Assembly (NCBI GenBank): GCA_028753945.1
Contig: JAPNXP010000009.1
Span: 806,001-870,000 of the forward strand
Source: Hexactinellida sp. DTS-2022
Lineage: Eukaryota > Porifera > Hexactinellida
Reading direction: 5' to 3'
DNA: 64,000 bases
Shown here: positions 46,790-55,417 of the stretch, piece by piece
Position numbering within the stretch: the stretch's first letter is position 1
Layout of the letters: each line of letters starts with the position of its first letter
Translations under genes and position numbers: made by a program
The notes under the pieces: generated by a model
Told to the model about the DNA's origin: nothing
The model's input: only the letters and a program-made list of their open reading frames with translations
The model's database searches: none

Positions 46790-49700
46790 CTATTCGTCAG
46801 GATTATACCGCTGGAAGAAGCCATTAAAATCAAGTCTTGAGCCAAAGAGTCGCATGTTGGGGTTTCGATGGTTCTTCAGCCCCCGGACAAACCCCCACAG
46901 GAAACGCATCAAGGCGCTACTGATTATACGCAGGTCAGGGGAAACCTTTTCTTCTATTATTCTGCGGAATTTTAAACACTCTTCATCCGCATTGCCAGTC
47001 GACATTGCTTTCCAATCAGAAAGACCCGCCTTCTTAGCGCAGACCTGTCTGCGGTTTTTCTCGGCGTCACACCGAGTATACAGGTCATTCAGCTTCCCAA
47101 TGTATTTGACTATTTCGTCTGATATTCCCCTGTGACGAATCGAGAGCTCGTAATCCATCGCGTGCTCCTCCTCCGACACTGAATTCTTCAGGAAACAGCT
47201 GGTAGAGATCGTGTCCAGGAAAGAGAGGTGCGCCTCGCGCAGCTGATCAAAATCCGCGGCTTTTCCCAGCTGTGTCTGCAGCTCCTCCCAGCCGGAAGAT
47301 AACACCTCGAAAGAGAGGAAGTAGTGCATCTGTCTCGTGAAGTGTATCATGGCGCTGATGAGCATGTGGCTCATGTGGATGAGGCTGCTCACCCCGAGAC
47401 GCTCGCACCACTGCGTACCGCAGCCCTGCAGCGTCTTCCAGGCCTTGGAGAGGATGAACTCCGTGCGCTGGGCGCGCCAGATGAAATTGAATATCTTCAG
47501 ATAGTTTATCATTACCTATAAGGGAGCCAATTAAGGGGGGTATATAAATTATAGAAATCTCCGTATACCGTATGTATTCGAATAGTAGCCTAGGCGATTA
47601 TTGTTTTTTAGGCCATTTTGTGACCAATAATTTTTGTGACTTTTCGAGAATATCACATGTTGATGTTGCAGTGTATACCCGCACATGGTGTGTGCGGGCA
47701 CACACTGGTGTATACCCGCACACACTATATGACGTTGGTTTTATTAATATAAGTTTATTAGCGAGATTAGTTATTTATTATTATTGCAAATTATTACGTT
47801 GGAAGGTTTGGTGTTTTATTGTTGCTTTTCTTTTCTGCACATTTTAATCCATTATAGTCCCTTTCACAAGTGTAGGAGTTTTATTTTCATCATCTAACAA
47901 CCTATTTTAGCCAGACTAATTCATTGATTGTGTGCGGGTATACACCAGTGTGTGCCCGCACACACCATGTGCGGGCATACACTGCAACATTGATACAATT
48001 TATTTAGTATAGTCGGTTGATAATCGTATTGCGACTAATATTAGATAAAGAAATTTTCTCAGGGTACCCGTGGTAAATTTGTAATTGCTAATTTGGGGGG
48101 GCTATTATTGGAGGTAGGCGATTATTCGAATAGGGGCTACTATTAGAGTATATACGGTAAATACCTTTCGAGAGAATATACAGACGAGAGGGCCGTCTCT
48201 TTGGAAGTGGTAGTAGAGCGAGAATATGTCCCAGCCCTTCTCCCCCTCTGTGGCGTCCATGAGAGTTATGTCAAGTCGGTCTAAAATGTAATCCTTGTCG
48301 AATCTCGCGTTGGTGGCCCTAATGGCGTCCCCCATCAGTGTGATCAGGTTGTGCTTCAGGATGTGCTTGGCTTCTCGCTCCAAGTCGTTGTACAGCAGAT
48401 CCATTAGCATTCTGATGAAGTCCCCCTGTCCCAGCAGCAGATAGCGACGCATCGCCTTCATGTGGTCGTAGAAGTGGAATGTCCCCTTGAGCACGTCCAT
48501 CAGGTGTTTGCAGGTCTGCGCATAGGCCTCTCTGATCCGAGCCTCGACGCGGCCGTCAATTAGAGAGTCGAACGTCTCGTCCTCTGCTCTCCTCAGAATA
48601 TCGGCAAAGTTGAATTCCACATCCATCTTCTGTTCTTTGCACCGCTCCTTCAGAAAGCTAATGGACTTACCAGTCACCAGAACCTGTGATAGAAATAGCG
48701 AATAATACATATATTATATCCATTTGAAAAAGGTAAATTGGGAAATTAAATAAGAAAGCTTTGTACCTTCGATGCCAACTCATTCGAAATGAAGGAGGGC
48801 ACGTGCTCCTTAAGAAGTACGTATTTGCTGTCCCAAAAATCTTCCTCGTTGGTGACGGGATTCTCTTTTATGAAGAACTGCGAGTTGGTCTGCTTGGAAG
48901 GGAGGTCTCCCTCGTACAGCCACTTGTCCAGCACGGATTTTAACGGCGAGAAGAGCTTCCCCAGAATGCTGTTTAGCAGCACGGCGTGGTCGGGGTGCCC
49001 GGTCCGCGAGAACTCGTATATCTTGTTCATCAGCTTACAACCAGTGAGATCTAACCACACACGTATAAGCGCATATAAATTGAATATAACATTATAACTC
49101 ACTGTGGCACTGGTCCAGCACTATGGAGAGCATCTGGAAGCACTGCAGCGGCTCGTAGGCCCAGACCATGAGTCGTCTGAGGGAGAGGAGAGGCGGCTCC
49201 TCGGGACTGGTCACCTCGCGGTGCAGCTTCTCATCCAGAGTGGAAATGAATCGGTAGTACTCGAACAGGTGATCCTTCAGGGCTGTTTTGAACGCTATCA
49301 CCAACAGCTCCGTGGGCCGTTTAGGCTTCTGGGCGTCCTTATGGTTGTCTGATACAAAGTCATTCACCTACAGGGAACAATAACTAAACACCATGTTAAA
49401 ACAGAGACAGAGGGTGTGTACCTTTTGATACAGCTTGCCCAGCTCTGCCAGCTTCATGCAGGCCCCGTGCACCGGCGTTGGGATTCTCGTCTCTTCCGCG
49501 AAGTAATAGGAGTGTCTGTTGCTGTCCCACTGTAGATGCGTGCCGCTGGCGCCCTGGAATATGAAGATGAGGTCTCTGACCAGGTCCTGCTCGGTTATCC
49601 GCCAGGAGGGGCCGTGCTCCAGGTGCGCGAAGGGCGCCCCGTAGCAGGAGAGGGCGTCCAGGCGCTTGGGGCCCGTACGGGGGTTGGTAGCCTCAGAGGA

Positions 49701-50300
49701 GCGGGGATCCTCCCCTCTGTAGGCTGTGCTGTGGGAAGATATGTTCTGCTTCGTGGTGGAAGCAGTAGTGTCGAATCCCATTGATATTCCACTGGTCACA
49801 TTGGAGAGACTGAGCTCGGGCGGTATAGCAATCTTGTGCGAGGTGAGGCCGGGTGAGATGTCCGGGAGGAAAGTAGAGTTGTGATAAGTGTGTCCCACGT
49901 CCATCAGTCTCAGCAGGAAGGACAGCAGGGAGCATCTCATCTCAGACTCCTTCACAATCTTAACGAGTTTAGAGACCCTCTCGGAGAACACTGTGGTAAC
50001 GGAGTCCCTCTTCTGTTGGATTAGATTCTTGTGAATGCGTCGCACCACCGCCCCCTCGTCCCCAAGGGTGCGCGGGAGGCGGGACCCCAGCATCAGCTGT
50101 TGGAGACAGTGGCTGAACATAAAGTCTACGAGCTGCTGCTGCTGCTGCTTAGCCTCTGGGGAGGCCGCCTTGGTAGGGAGAGGGGGACAAGCGGTGAGAC
50201 AGAGGAGTCTCAACAGCTGGTAGATTCTAGCCTCTCCGGTCACGTGGTTGGCATCTGCGTCAGCTGATGCGAGGGTCCGTAAACTCAACTCTTCTGCCAT
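46790..50300 (-). CDS. TUBGCP3: Gamma-tubulin complex protein 3 (GCP3), 5 exons
   Basis: Core subunit of the gamma-tubulin small complex that nucleates microtubules. Exons: 49422-50300, 49103-49367, 48767-49050, 48165-48683 and 46790-47515; they join to exactly 891 codons (890 residues; human GCP3 907). GCP3 is favoured over GCP2 by SLRRLMVWAYEPLQ and by the order of the GRIP motifs. Motif 1 includes ITEQDLVRDLIFIFQG, and motif 2 includes DHMKAMRRYLLLGQGDFIRMLMDLL and YLKIFNFIWRAQRTEF. The C-terminus SRLDFNGFFQRY matches the gamma-tubulin-binding domain end. The N-terminus contains a short Gln run (KQQQQQL). Intron 4 is swollen to 649 bp by a nested transposon. A second, truncated copy of the first exon lies at 51336-51549. 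Confidence 0.9.
47566..48159. mobile_element. 594 bp nested inverted-repeat element filling GCP3 intron 4
   Basis: Outer imperfect terminal inverted repeats, TACCGTATGTATTCGAATAG at the left and its counterpart at the right (ACTCTAATAGTAGCCCC form), enclose a second inverted repeat at 47664-47990. Both ends begin with TA, compatible with a TA target site. Removing it leaves a 55 bp intron, so it inserted beside the splice donor. There is no transposase, so it is non-autonomous. Confidence 0.82.
47664..47990. repeat. Inner long inverted repeat with TGTGCGGG motifs
   Basis: Two ~60 bp arms (47664-47725 and 47929-47990) are inverted copies with only one or two mismatches. They are built of alternating TATACCCGCACA / TGTGCGGGCA units and separated by about 200 bp of AT-rich DNA. 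The arms can form a stable stem. It is probably an independent element inserted into, or the core of, the outer one. Confidence 0.88.
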
Positions 50301-50524
50301 TCAATAGTCCCGTGGGGTGTACTCAGTCTCATAGGCTAGCAATGTAAATTCAAATATATTATATTCCAATAAGAGTCGCCTGTCATTCAACAGCAGAATA
50401 TATCTCCACAAAATTACCATTATTAGCATAACCAGCGAATAAAAAACGGCAGCAAAACGCAATGTAAATAATAGAAATATACAAACAATGTGATATAATA
50501 AAAGCTTGAGTATAAAATCACTGA

Positions 50525-50630
50525 TAGAGCTGTATTCGCGATAACCCCACCAGGATAACTCCCACAGTCATAGGGATTAGCCCAGCGGCCAGAATACAAT
50601 AGTTCCTCTTCCCTCTAATTTCCCTGAAAC
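50525..50630 (-). pseudogene. TMEM144 C-terminal fragment (relic)
   Basis: Nearly identical to 51760-51872, the last ~37 codons of the intact TMEM144 (GKRNYCILAAGLIPMTVG...). One change gives Tyr for His near the stop. It is cut at 50630/50631, where RAD50-derived DNA begins. Confidence 0.9.
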
Positions 50631-50974
50631 ATCTAATGCGATGATACCGCATTTCCCACAGACCGTCTCTGCTAGCGCCAGTCGAATAAGGATACACGCC
50701 AGGACCTTCTGAGTCCCAGACATGGGGTCAAGCCCTTTCAAAAGGGCTTAAGTCCAAGCTCAAGCCCTTAATAATGGGCTTAAGTCCGGACTTAAGCCGA
50801 TTATTAAGGGCTTGAGCTCGGACTTAAGCCCTTTTGAAAGGGCTTGAACCCATGTCTGCAAGTTCTGACCCTCGCTGCACCGCCCCCCATCCCCATCTCT
50901 ACTCCCCCTTCATCATAACGACTCTGTAGTTGTACGAGCATCTGCCGGTCGCACTGCTGGTCCCCTCGTCGTCT
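50631..50974 (-). pseudogene. RAD50 (fragment): RAD50 fragment, part 1 (ABC signature to Walker B), inverted and interrupted
   Basis: RAD50 is the ABC-ATPase of the MRE11 DNA-repair complex. Read on the minus strand, 50859-50974 gives SYNYRVVMMKGE and, after small frameshifts, a GRCSEGQ-like ABC signature. 50631-50716 continues as QKVLACILIRLALAETVCG then KCGIIALD, the Walker B strand. A 142 bp palindrome splits the two pieces. The reading frame is broken by a stop and frameshifts. The next RAD50 residues, EPTTNLD, lie on the opposite strand at 50975, so this part has been inverted relative to part 2. Confidence 0.85.
50717..50858. repeat. 142 bp near-perfect palindrome (foldback element)
   Basis: The two 71 bp halves are reverse complements with three mismatches and no spacer; the centre is AAGTCCGGACTT. 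It is built from AAGCCCTT / AAGGGCTT modules. It interrupts RAD50-derived sequence, and TTCTGA occurs on both sides (50707-50712 and 50863-50868), as if a target site had been duplicated. It looks like a small foldback or hAT-like MITE. Confidence 0.9.
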
Positions 50975-51134
50975 GAGCCGACCACTAATTTGGACCAAAG
51001 GAATGTGGCTTCTCTTGCAGAGAATTTGATCAATTTATTGGAAACTAAGGCTCAGGGAAAGTCCAACTTTCAATTGATTTTAATAACCCACAACGAGAAA
51101 TTTGTCGAAAGATTCGCAGAGTCCGAATTTGTAC
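50975..51134 (+). pseudogene. RAD50 (fragment): RAD50 fragment, part 2 (D-loop to H-loop)
   Basis: 53 open codons beginning EPTTNLDQRNVASLAENL and including the His-switch FQLILITHNEKFVERF, the end of the RAD50 C-terminal ABC half. It follows directly on from part 1 in the RAD50 protein but lies in the opposite orientation. It runs into TMEM144-derived DNA at about 51134, with a few bases of shared sequence (TACGCA) at the junction. There is no promoter or start of its own, so it is a relic. Confidence 0.9.
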
Positions 51135-51331
51135 GCAATACACGGCAAGGATTGCAGTGCCACCTACCAGCACTCCAACTGTCTGCGGAAATATGTAGTC
51201 AAGCGGGTCGCTGGAAAGCCGAGGATCGCTCTTACTCCGGGCTAGCAGATTATAGGTGGGGAGAAACTGAGTTCCGTAACATAAACCGATCGCAGTCGCT
51301 AGCAAAAGCACTATAAACTTAGAAATAACTG
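51135..51331 (-). pseudogene. TMEM144 internal fragment (relic)
   Basis: Matches codons of intact TMEM144 from LLLATAIGLCYGTQFLPTY to GTAILAVYC with few substitutions (Asn for Ile, Ser for Asn, Arg for Met). It ends abruptly against GCP3-derived sequence at 51336 and RAD50-derived sequence at 51134. Confidence 0.9.
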
Positions 51332-51335
51332 ATTT

Positions 51336-51549
51336 GGCGGGACCCCAGCATTAGCTGTTGCAGACAGTGGCTGAACATGAAGTCTACGAGCTGCTGCTTA
51401 GCCTCTGGAGAGGCCGCCTTGGTAGGGAGAGGCGGACAAGCGGTGAGACAGAGGAGTCTCAACAGCTGGTAGATTCTAGCCTCTCCGGTCACGTGGTTAG
51501 CATCTGCGTCAGCTGATGCGAGGGTCCGTAAACTAAACTCTTCTGCCAT
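51336..51549 (-). pseudogene. Duplicate of the first ~71 codons of GCP3
   Basis: Begins MAEEFSLRTLASADADANHV and is otherwise identical to the functional GCP3 start except Phe for Leu at residue 5, a shorter glutamine run (KQQL against KQQQQQL) and a few silent changes. It stops at the duplication breakpoint after Gly-Ser-Arg, then reads into TMEM144 DNA. The start region and its upstream sequence are intact, so a truncated transcript is possible. Confidence 0.9.
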
Positions 51550-51759
51550 TCAATAGTCTGGTGGGGTGTACTCATAGGCTAACAATGTAAATTCAAATAT
51601 TTTCTATTCCATAGAATCGCCTGTCATTCAACAGCAGAATATATCTCCACAAAATAATTATTATTAGCATAACCAGCGAATAAAAAACGGCAGAAAAAGG
51701 CAAATGTAAATAATAGAAATGTACAAACAATGTGATATAATAAAAGCTTGGGTATAAAA

Positions 51760-52830
51760 TCACTGATGGAGCTGTATTCGCGATAACCCCACCAGAATAA
51801 CTCCCACAGTCATAGGGATTAGCCCAGCGGCCAGAATACAATAGTTCCTCTTCCCTCTAATTTCCCTGAAACAGCACATCCCATACAAGGTGCTCAGAGC
51901 CGGAGAGCCGACTGACACGAGAGGGTACGAGACAGCCGGACTCAGTTTGTAAGAGGAGTACCCCCAGAAGACGGTCCCTCCCCCTAGCAGAGCCCCGCTG
52001 AGCAGCGCAGGCAGCACCAGCCTCTGGTTCACAAACGGTCTGTTCCTCTTAACCATGCAGTACACGGCAAGTATTGCAGTGCCGCCTACCAGCACTCCAA
52101 CTGTCTGAGGAAATATGTAGTCAAGCGGGTCGCTGGAAAGCATGGGATCGTTCTTGCTCCGGGCTAGCAGAATATACGTGGGGAGAAACTGAGTCCCGTA
52201 ACATAAACCGATCGCAGTCGCTAGCAAAAGCACTATAAACTTTGAAATAATTGATTTGAGTAACTTCTGTTGTGAAAGAGAAATATTATTGATGAACTGT
52301 TGATCAGTTAACTTGTGGAGTATGTCGGAAGCAGGCGTTGCCACCTGTGTTTCATTAACTTTTATGAGCGAGAATGCAACAATACTTACCAAACAAAATA
52401 CGAGTCCAATGTAGTTCAAGTAAGGCTCATAGAAAGTGGCCTTCTCCATTCCCATAAATCCAACAACAGACATAATCCAACCTATCATAACAACAATAAT
52501 GCTGTAGATCAATGTAGGTACTCCCAAACCGAATAACCGAATAATTGCTACATTCAGGACTTGACCAATGAACATTAAAACTCCCCCTATTGCTGGCTCG
52601 ATATGAAAAGGAGGGAAGTTTCTAATACAATTGCAGATAAAACCAGACACAAATATCGTAATTGAAGTCAACCAAACGAAGTACACGCCGTCTCCACAAT
52701 CATAGCTTTTGATGGGAATGTTAGAGGAGCTATAGAATACAACGGCAACGGTAGATAGCGCAAAGTTAATTAGAGTAGTCTGGAAATCAGTGGAATTCGA
52801 AGAGGATTCATAAAATAAATTGAAAACCAT
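51760..52830 (-). CDS. TMEM144: TMEM144 family membrane protein
   Basis: Multi-pass membrane protein of the TMEM144/DUF1632 family in the drug/metabolite transporter superfamily; the substrate is not known with certainty (carbohydrate transport has been suggested for the family). 356 residues with ten hydrophobic segments. Family signatures are NIPIKSYDCGDGVYFVWL near the N-terminus, LNYIGLVFCLVSIVAFSLIK at the middle, YGTQFLPTYILL in the second half, and a C-terminal FREIRGKRNY. Single exon, with an AAAG directly before the ATG. It is the intact end of a tandem duplication whose broken copy lies downstream at 50525-51331. Confidence 0.88.
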   Translation of the reverse strand: MVFNLFYESSSNSTDFQTTLINFALSTVAVVFYSSSNIPIKSYDCGDGVYFVWLTSITIFVSGFICNCIRNFPPFHIEPAIGGVLMFIGQVLNVAIIRLFGLGVPTLIYSIIVVMIGWIMSVVGFMGMEKATFYEPYLNYIGLVFCLVSIVAFSLIKVNETQVATPASDILHKLTDQQFINNISLSQQKLLKSIISKFIVLLLATAIGLCYGTQFLPTYILLARSKNDPMLSSDPLDYIFPQTVGVLVGGTAILAVYCMVKRNRPFVNQRLVLPALLSGALLGGGTVFWGYSSYKLSPAVSYPLVSVGSPALSTLYGMCCFREIRGKRNYCILAAGLIPMTVGVILVGLSRIQLHQ

Positions 52831-53201
52831 CTTTCATAAAGAAAACGAAATAAATAAATATTCTATAACTTAATAAATAAATACATATTTGCTATAAATG
52901 CTTTCCATGAGCTGGCTCGTGAGGCATAACGAATAAAAGGAACCCATTAAAAATAAGGTCATGCCAGGGCAATTCAACAATAAATATTCAATAAAACTAT
53001 TATAATTATTATGAATACGTACATACAAAAATGACAAAAACAGTCAAAATATGGTAGTAACGTAGATAACTATAAATGGACTACATCTGAAGGAATAAAT
53101 ATACGTACACTGTACACTAATAATAATTTCGATAAAATAACTCCTCTCCTAAAATAATACGATAACTAGCAAGACTAACAATGTACATAAGAGCTAGAGC
53201 T
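52831..53201. other. Gene-free AT-rich spacer
   Basis: About 370 bp between the first amidase gene and TMEM144. No gene, RNA or clear repeat was seen. Confidence 0.55.
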
Positions 53202-55124
53202 CTACTGTTTGAGGATGTCGTAGAACAGCTGTGGCTTGATCCTCCTGGCTCTGCTCTCCACGACACTGGCCACGTGCAGCAGCAGATCTTCCTGCCACCA
53301 GCTGGCCATCAGCTGGAGGCTGACTGGCATCTTATCTGCGTCATACGAGACCGGGAGAGAAATGGCCGGGACACCTGTTAGGTTTGCTTGTATCGTGTAG
53401 CGAGCTAGCTTGAGTGTGTTCTGTATGTTACTTTCTCCATAGGCTTTGGCCTCAGCCGTTAGCACTGGGGCGGTTCCAGCGGTAGTGGGAGTAGCAACGA
53501 TGTCAACTTGTCGGAATAAATGCTCGTGCACTTTAATCGCGCGTGTCCTCTGTCTGCCTGCAACAATATAATCAGCTGCTGAGAATTCACTCGATAAGGC
53601 TAGCCCCAAAAGCGACTCTCCATTGAATGCGCTGAAATGTTGAGGGAAATCGTATCTGTAAGCGCCGAGAATCTCTGACAGAATAATGGCCAGATGGGCA
53701 TCCTGTGACTGAGTGATCTCCGGTATCTTGATGTCCACAATCTCAGCGCCGGCCTCTTGTAGCCATGTGAGAGCCGCCCTGCATCCAGACCTCACGTCCG
53801 GGTCAGAATGGTTAAACCACCGGTCGTACACGCCGACCTTGAGGCCAGTCAGCGTGAGGCTGCTGCTCAGGTACCGGTGAAGGGAGACCGGGCCTTGTGG
53901 GAGGGAAATTGGGTCGTTGGGGTCAGGTCCTGAAAGCAGCATGTAGGAGATAGCGGCATCGCGCACTGTGTTGCACATGGGACCAGCACTGACTACAGAG
54001 AATCCAACGGGACACATCCTGGCACAAGAAACCCTCCCAAATGTCGGCTTCAATCCAACCACGCCACAGAGAGAAGAGGGAATGCGGACTGACCCTCCTC
54101 CGTCCGTCCCCAGAGCGAGAGGAACCAGTCCGGAGGCTACGGCCGCGCCAGACCCGCTGCTGCTGCCCCCTGGGTACCTGTTCAGGTCATACGGGTTACG
54201 AGCTGTCTGGTGCAGCTTGTTTACGTTAGAACCGGATGTTCCTATCCCAATCTCGTGCATGTTAGTAATGCCGATTAGCACCGCTCCGGCCTTCCTCAGT
54301 CTAGCCACAGGCTCGCTCTCCCGACGCTTCCGGTCGAGGTCCTGAGCACAGACCGGCAGGAATGACAGACCGTTCAGCAGCCTATAGTTAGCTGCGAGGT
54401 ACTCTTCTTTGACACCAAAAGGTACTCCCTCCAAGGGACGAATGCTGTCTCTGTCTGTATACCTGCGTGTGGACTCCTCCGCCTGTCTACGAATCTCAGT
54501 CTCGTTCCACTGAACAAAAGCGCGGAGAGGAGGAGAGAGAGAGTCAGATGCCCGAATGCTCTCGATTATCCGCTCCGCTACGACAGCAGGAGTCACGCGA
54601 CCGGACTTATAAGCTCGCAGATACTCTATCATGCTGGGGAACATAAACTCGCTATCGGACACCTGCTCCTGTCTGTCAGAGGAACCAGAGGAGCGAGAGG
54701 GAGGAGAGTTGACCAGTGCCTCGATCTGATCCTCCTCACTCCTCCCCTCCTCTCGACCGGTCTGCTCGGGGAACGGAACAAACGGGGGAGTGGGATAGAA
54801 AGTGGCTGCTTCAGGCACATAGCGCTCTCTGGCGTCGAACAGACGGTTGTCTCGCATCAGTTTACTCAGCACCCACTTCCTACCGAATGGCGTCCACAGA
54901 AAATGACTGAACCACAAGAACAACCTCCCTGTTAGCTTAGGCGCGTGATTCTCCTCATTATTGTACTCTCCTCCTCCCGCGTCGATCACCTCCTGGATGG
55001 GAGGAGCTACCTGCACGCGGCCAGAAGGCCCGATGCCTAGGAAAGCCTTCACTACCGAGTAGACGAGAGGAATTATGAAAACAGCTGATACCGCCCCAAA
55101 TGCAAATGAAACATAGAACAACAT
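53202..55124 (-). CDS. FAAH-type amidase 1 of a tandem array
   Basis: Amidase-signature serine hydrolase of the fatty-acid amide hydrolase (FAAH2-like) group, expected to cleave fatty-acid amides at membranes. 640 residues, longer than human FAAH2 (532). An N-terminal transmembrane helix (about 5-28, SFAFGAVSAVFIIPLVYSVV) is followed by a ~130-residue charged extension. The catalytic Lys is Lys239 in GVPFGVKEEY, the cis-Ser lies in PGGSSSGSG (322-323), and the nucleophile is Ser345 in GTDGGGSVRIP. Residues 1-230 are almost identical to copy 2; the middle and C-terminus are the most divergent of the three. FGVKEEY replaces the AVKE of the other copies. Single exon; the ATG is preceded by GAG. 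The true substrate is unknown. Confidence 0.88.
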   Translation of the reverse strand: MLFYVSFAFGAVSAVFIIPLVYSVVKAFLGIGPSGRVQVAPPIQEVIDAGGGEYNNEENHAPKLTGRLFLWFSHFLWTPFGRKWVLSKLMRDNRLFDARERYVPEAATFYPTPPFVPFPEQTGREEGRSEEDQIEALVNSPPSRSSGSSDRQEQVSDSEFMFPSMIEYLRAYKSGRVTPAVVAERIIESIRASDSLSPPLRAFVQWNETEIRRQAEESTRRYTDRDSIRPLEGVPFGVKEEYLAANYRLLNGLSFLPVCAQDLDRKRRESEPVARLRKAGAVLIGITNMHEIGIGTSGSNVNKLHQTARNPYDLNRYPGGSSSGSGAAVASGLVPLALGTDGGGSVRIPSSLCGVVGLKPTFGRVSCARMCPVGFSVVSAGPMCNTVRDAAISYMLLSGPDPNDPISLPQGPVSLHRYLSSSLTLTGLKVGVYDRWFNHSDPDVRSGCRAALTWLQEAGAEIVDIKIPEITQSQDAHLAIILSEILGAYRYDFPQHFSAFNGESLLGLALSSEFSAADYIVAGRQRTRAIKVHEHLFRQVDIVATPTTAGTAPVLTAEAKAYGESNIQNTLKLARYTIQANLTGVPAISLPVSYDADKMPVSLQLMASWWQEDLLLHVASVVESRARRIKPQLFYDILKQ

Positions 55125-55417
55125 CTCAATGAAATTTCATGCAAGAGAGACTCGTTTATGTGAAATAATATTTTAATTATAATAAATATTCTAAAAATTT
55201 TTAGAGAAGAGCTACAATCAACATTGGTAGGAGAGTCCGCCCAAAGTTATATAATATGCTACAGAAGGATAGGAAAAGTATATTTGTGTACGGTACAAGG
55301 CAACAATAATATTCTAATAAAATAATAAAATTTAATAATAAACACTTACAAAATATTCATATTCAAATATATTTTTGCATTCGATAAACAACTAACAATT
55401 ATCTATACGGCAAATTC

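Larger units (their letters stand above)
50078..51335. repeat. Tandem duplication unit A (GCP3 5' end + TMEM144 3' part), disrupted
   Basis: The unit reads from within GCP3 exon 1 (after its Gly-Ser-Arg codons) through the spacer into the TMEM144 3' half. It is directly followed by a second copy at 51336-52257. Unit A supplies the real GCP3 5' end. Its TMEM144 part is broken by a RAD50 insert that replaces about 184 bp. The length difference between copies (about 336 bp) is explained by this replacement plus small indels. Confidence 0.88.

Noticed and set aside
47572-47847. 91-codon plus-strand reading frame
   Set aside because: It lies entirely within the inverted-repeat element in GCP3 intron 4, has no family resemblance and an AT-driven composition.
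50804-50998. 64-codon minus-strand reading frame overlapping the palindrome
   Set aside because: It is a chance frame through a frameshifted RAD50 fragment and half of the palindrome.
51593-51841. 82-codon minus-strand frame beside TMEM144
   Set aside because: It overlaps the TMEM144 3' end in another frame and runs into its AT-rich downstream spacer.
54716-54910. Repeated plus-strand frames opposite the three amidase genes (also at 56929 and 59049)
   Set aside because: They recur only because the amidase genes are duplicated; the sense strand explains the conservation.
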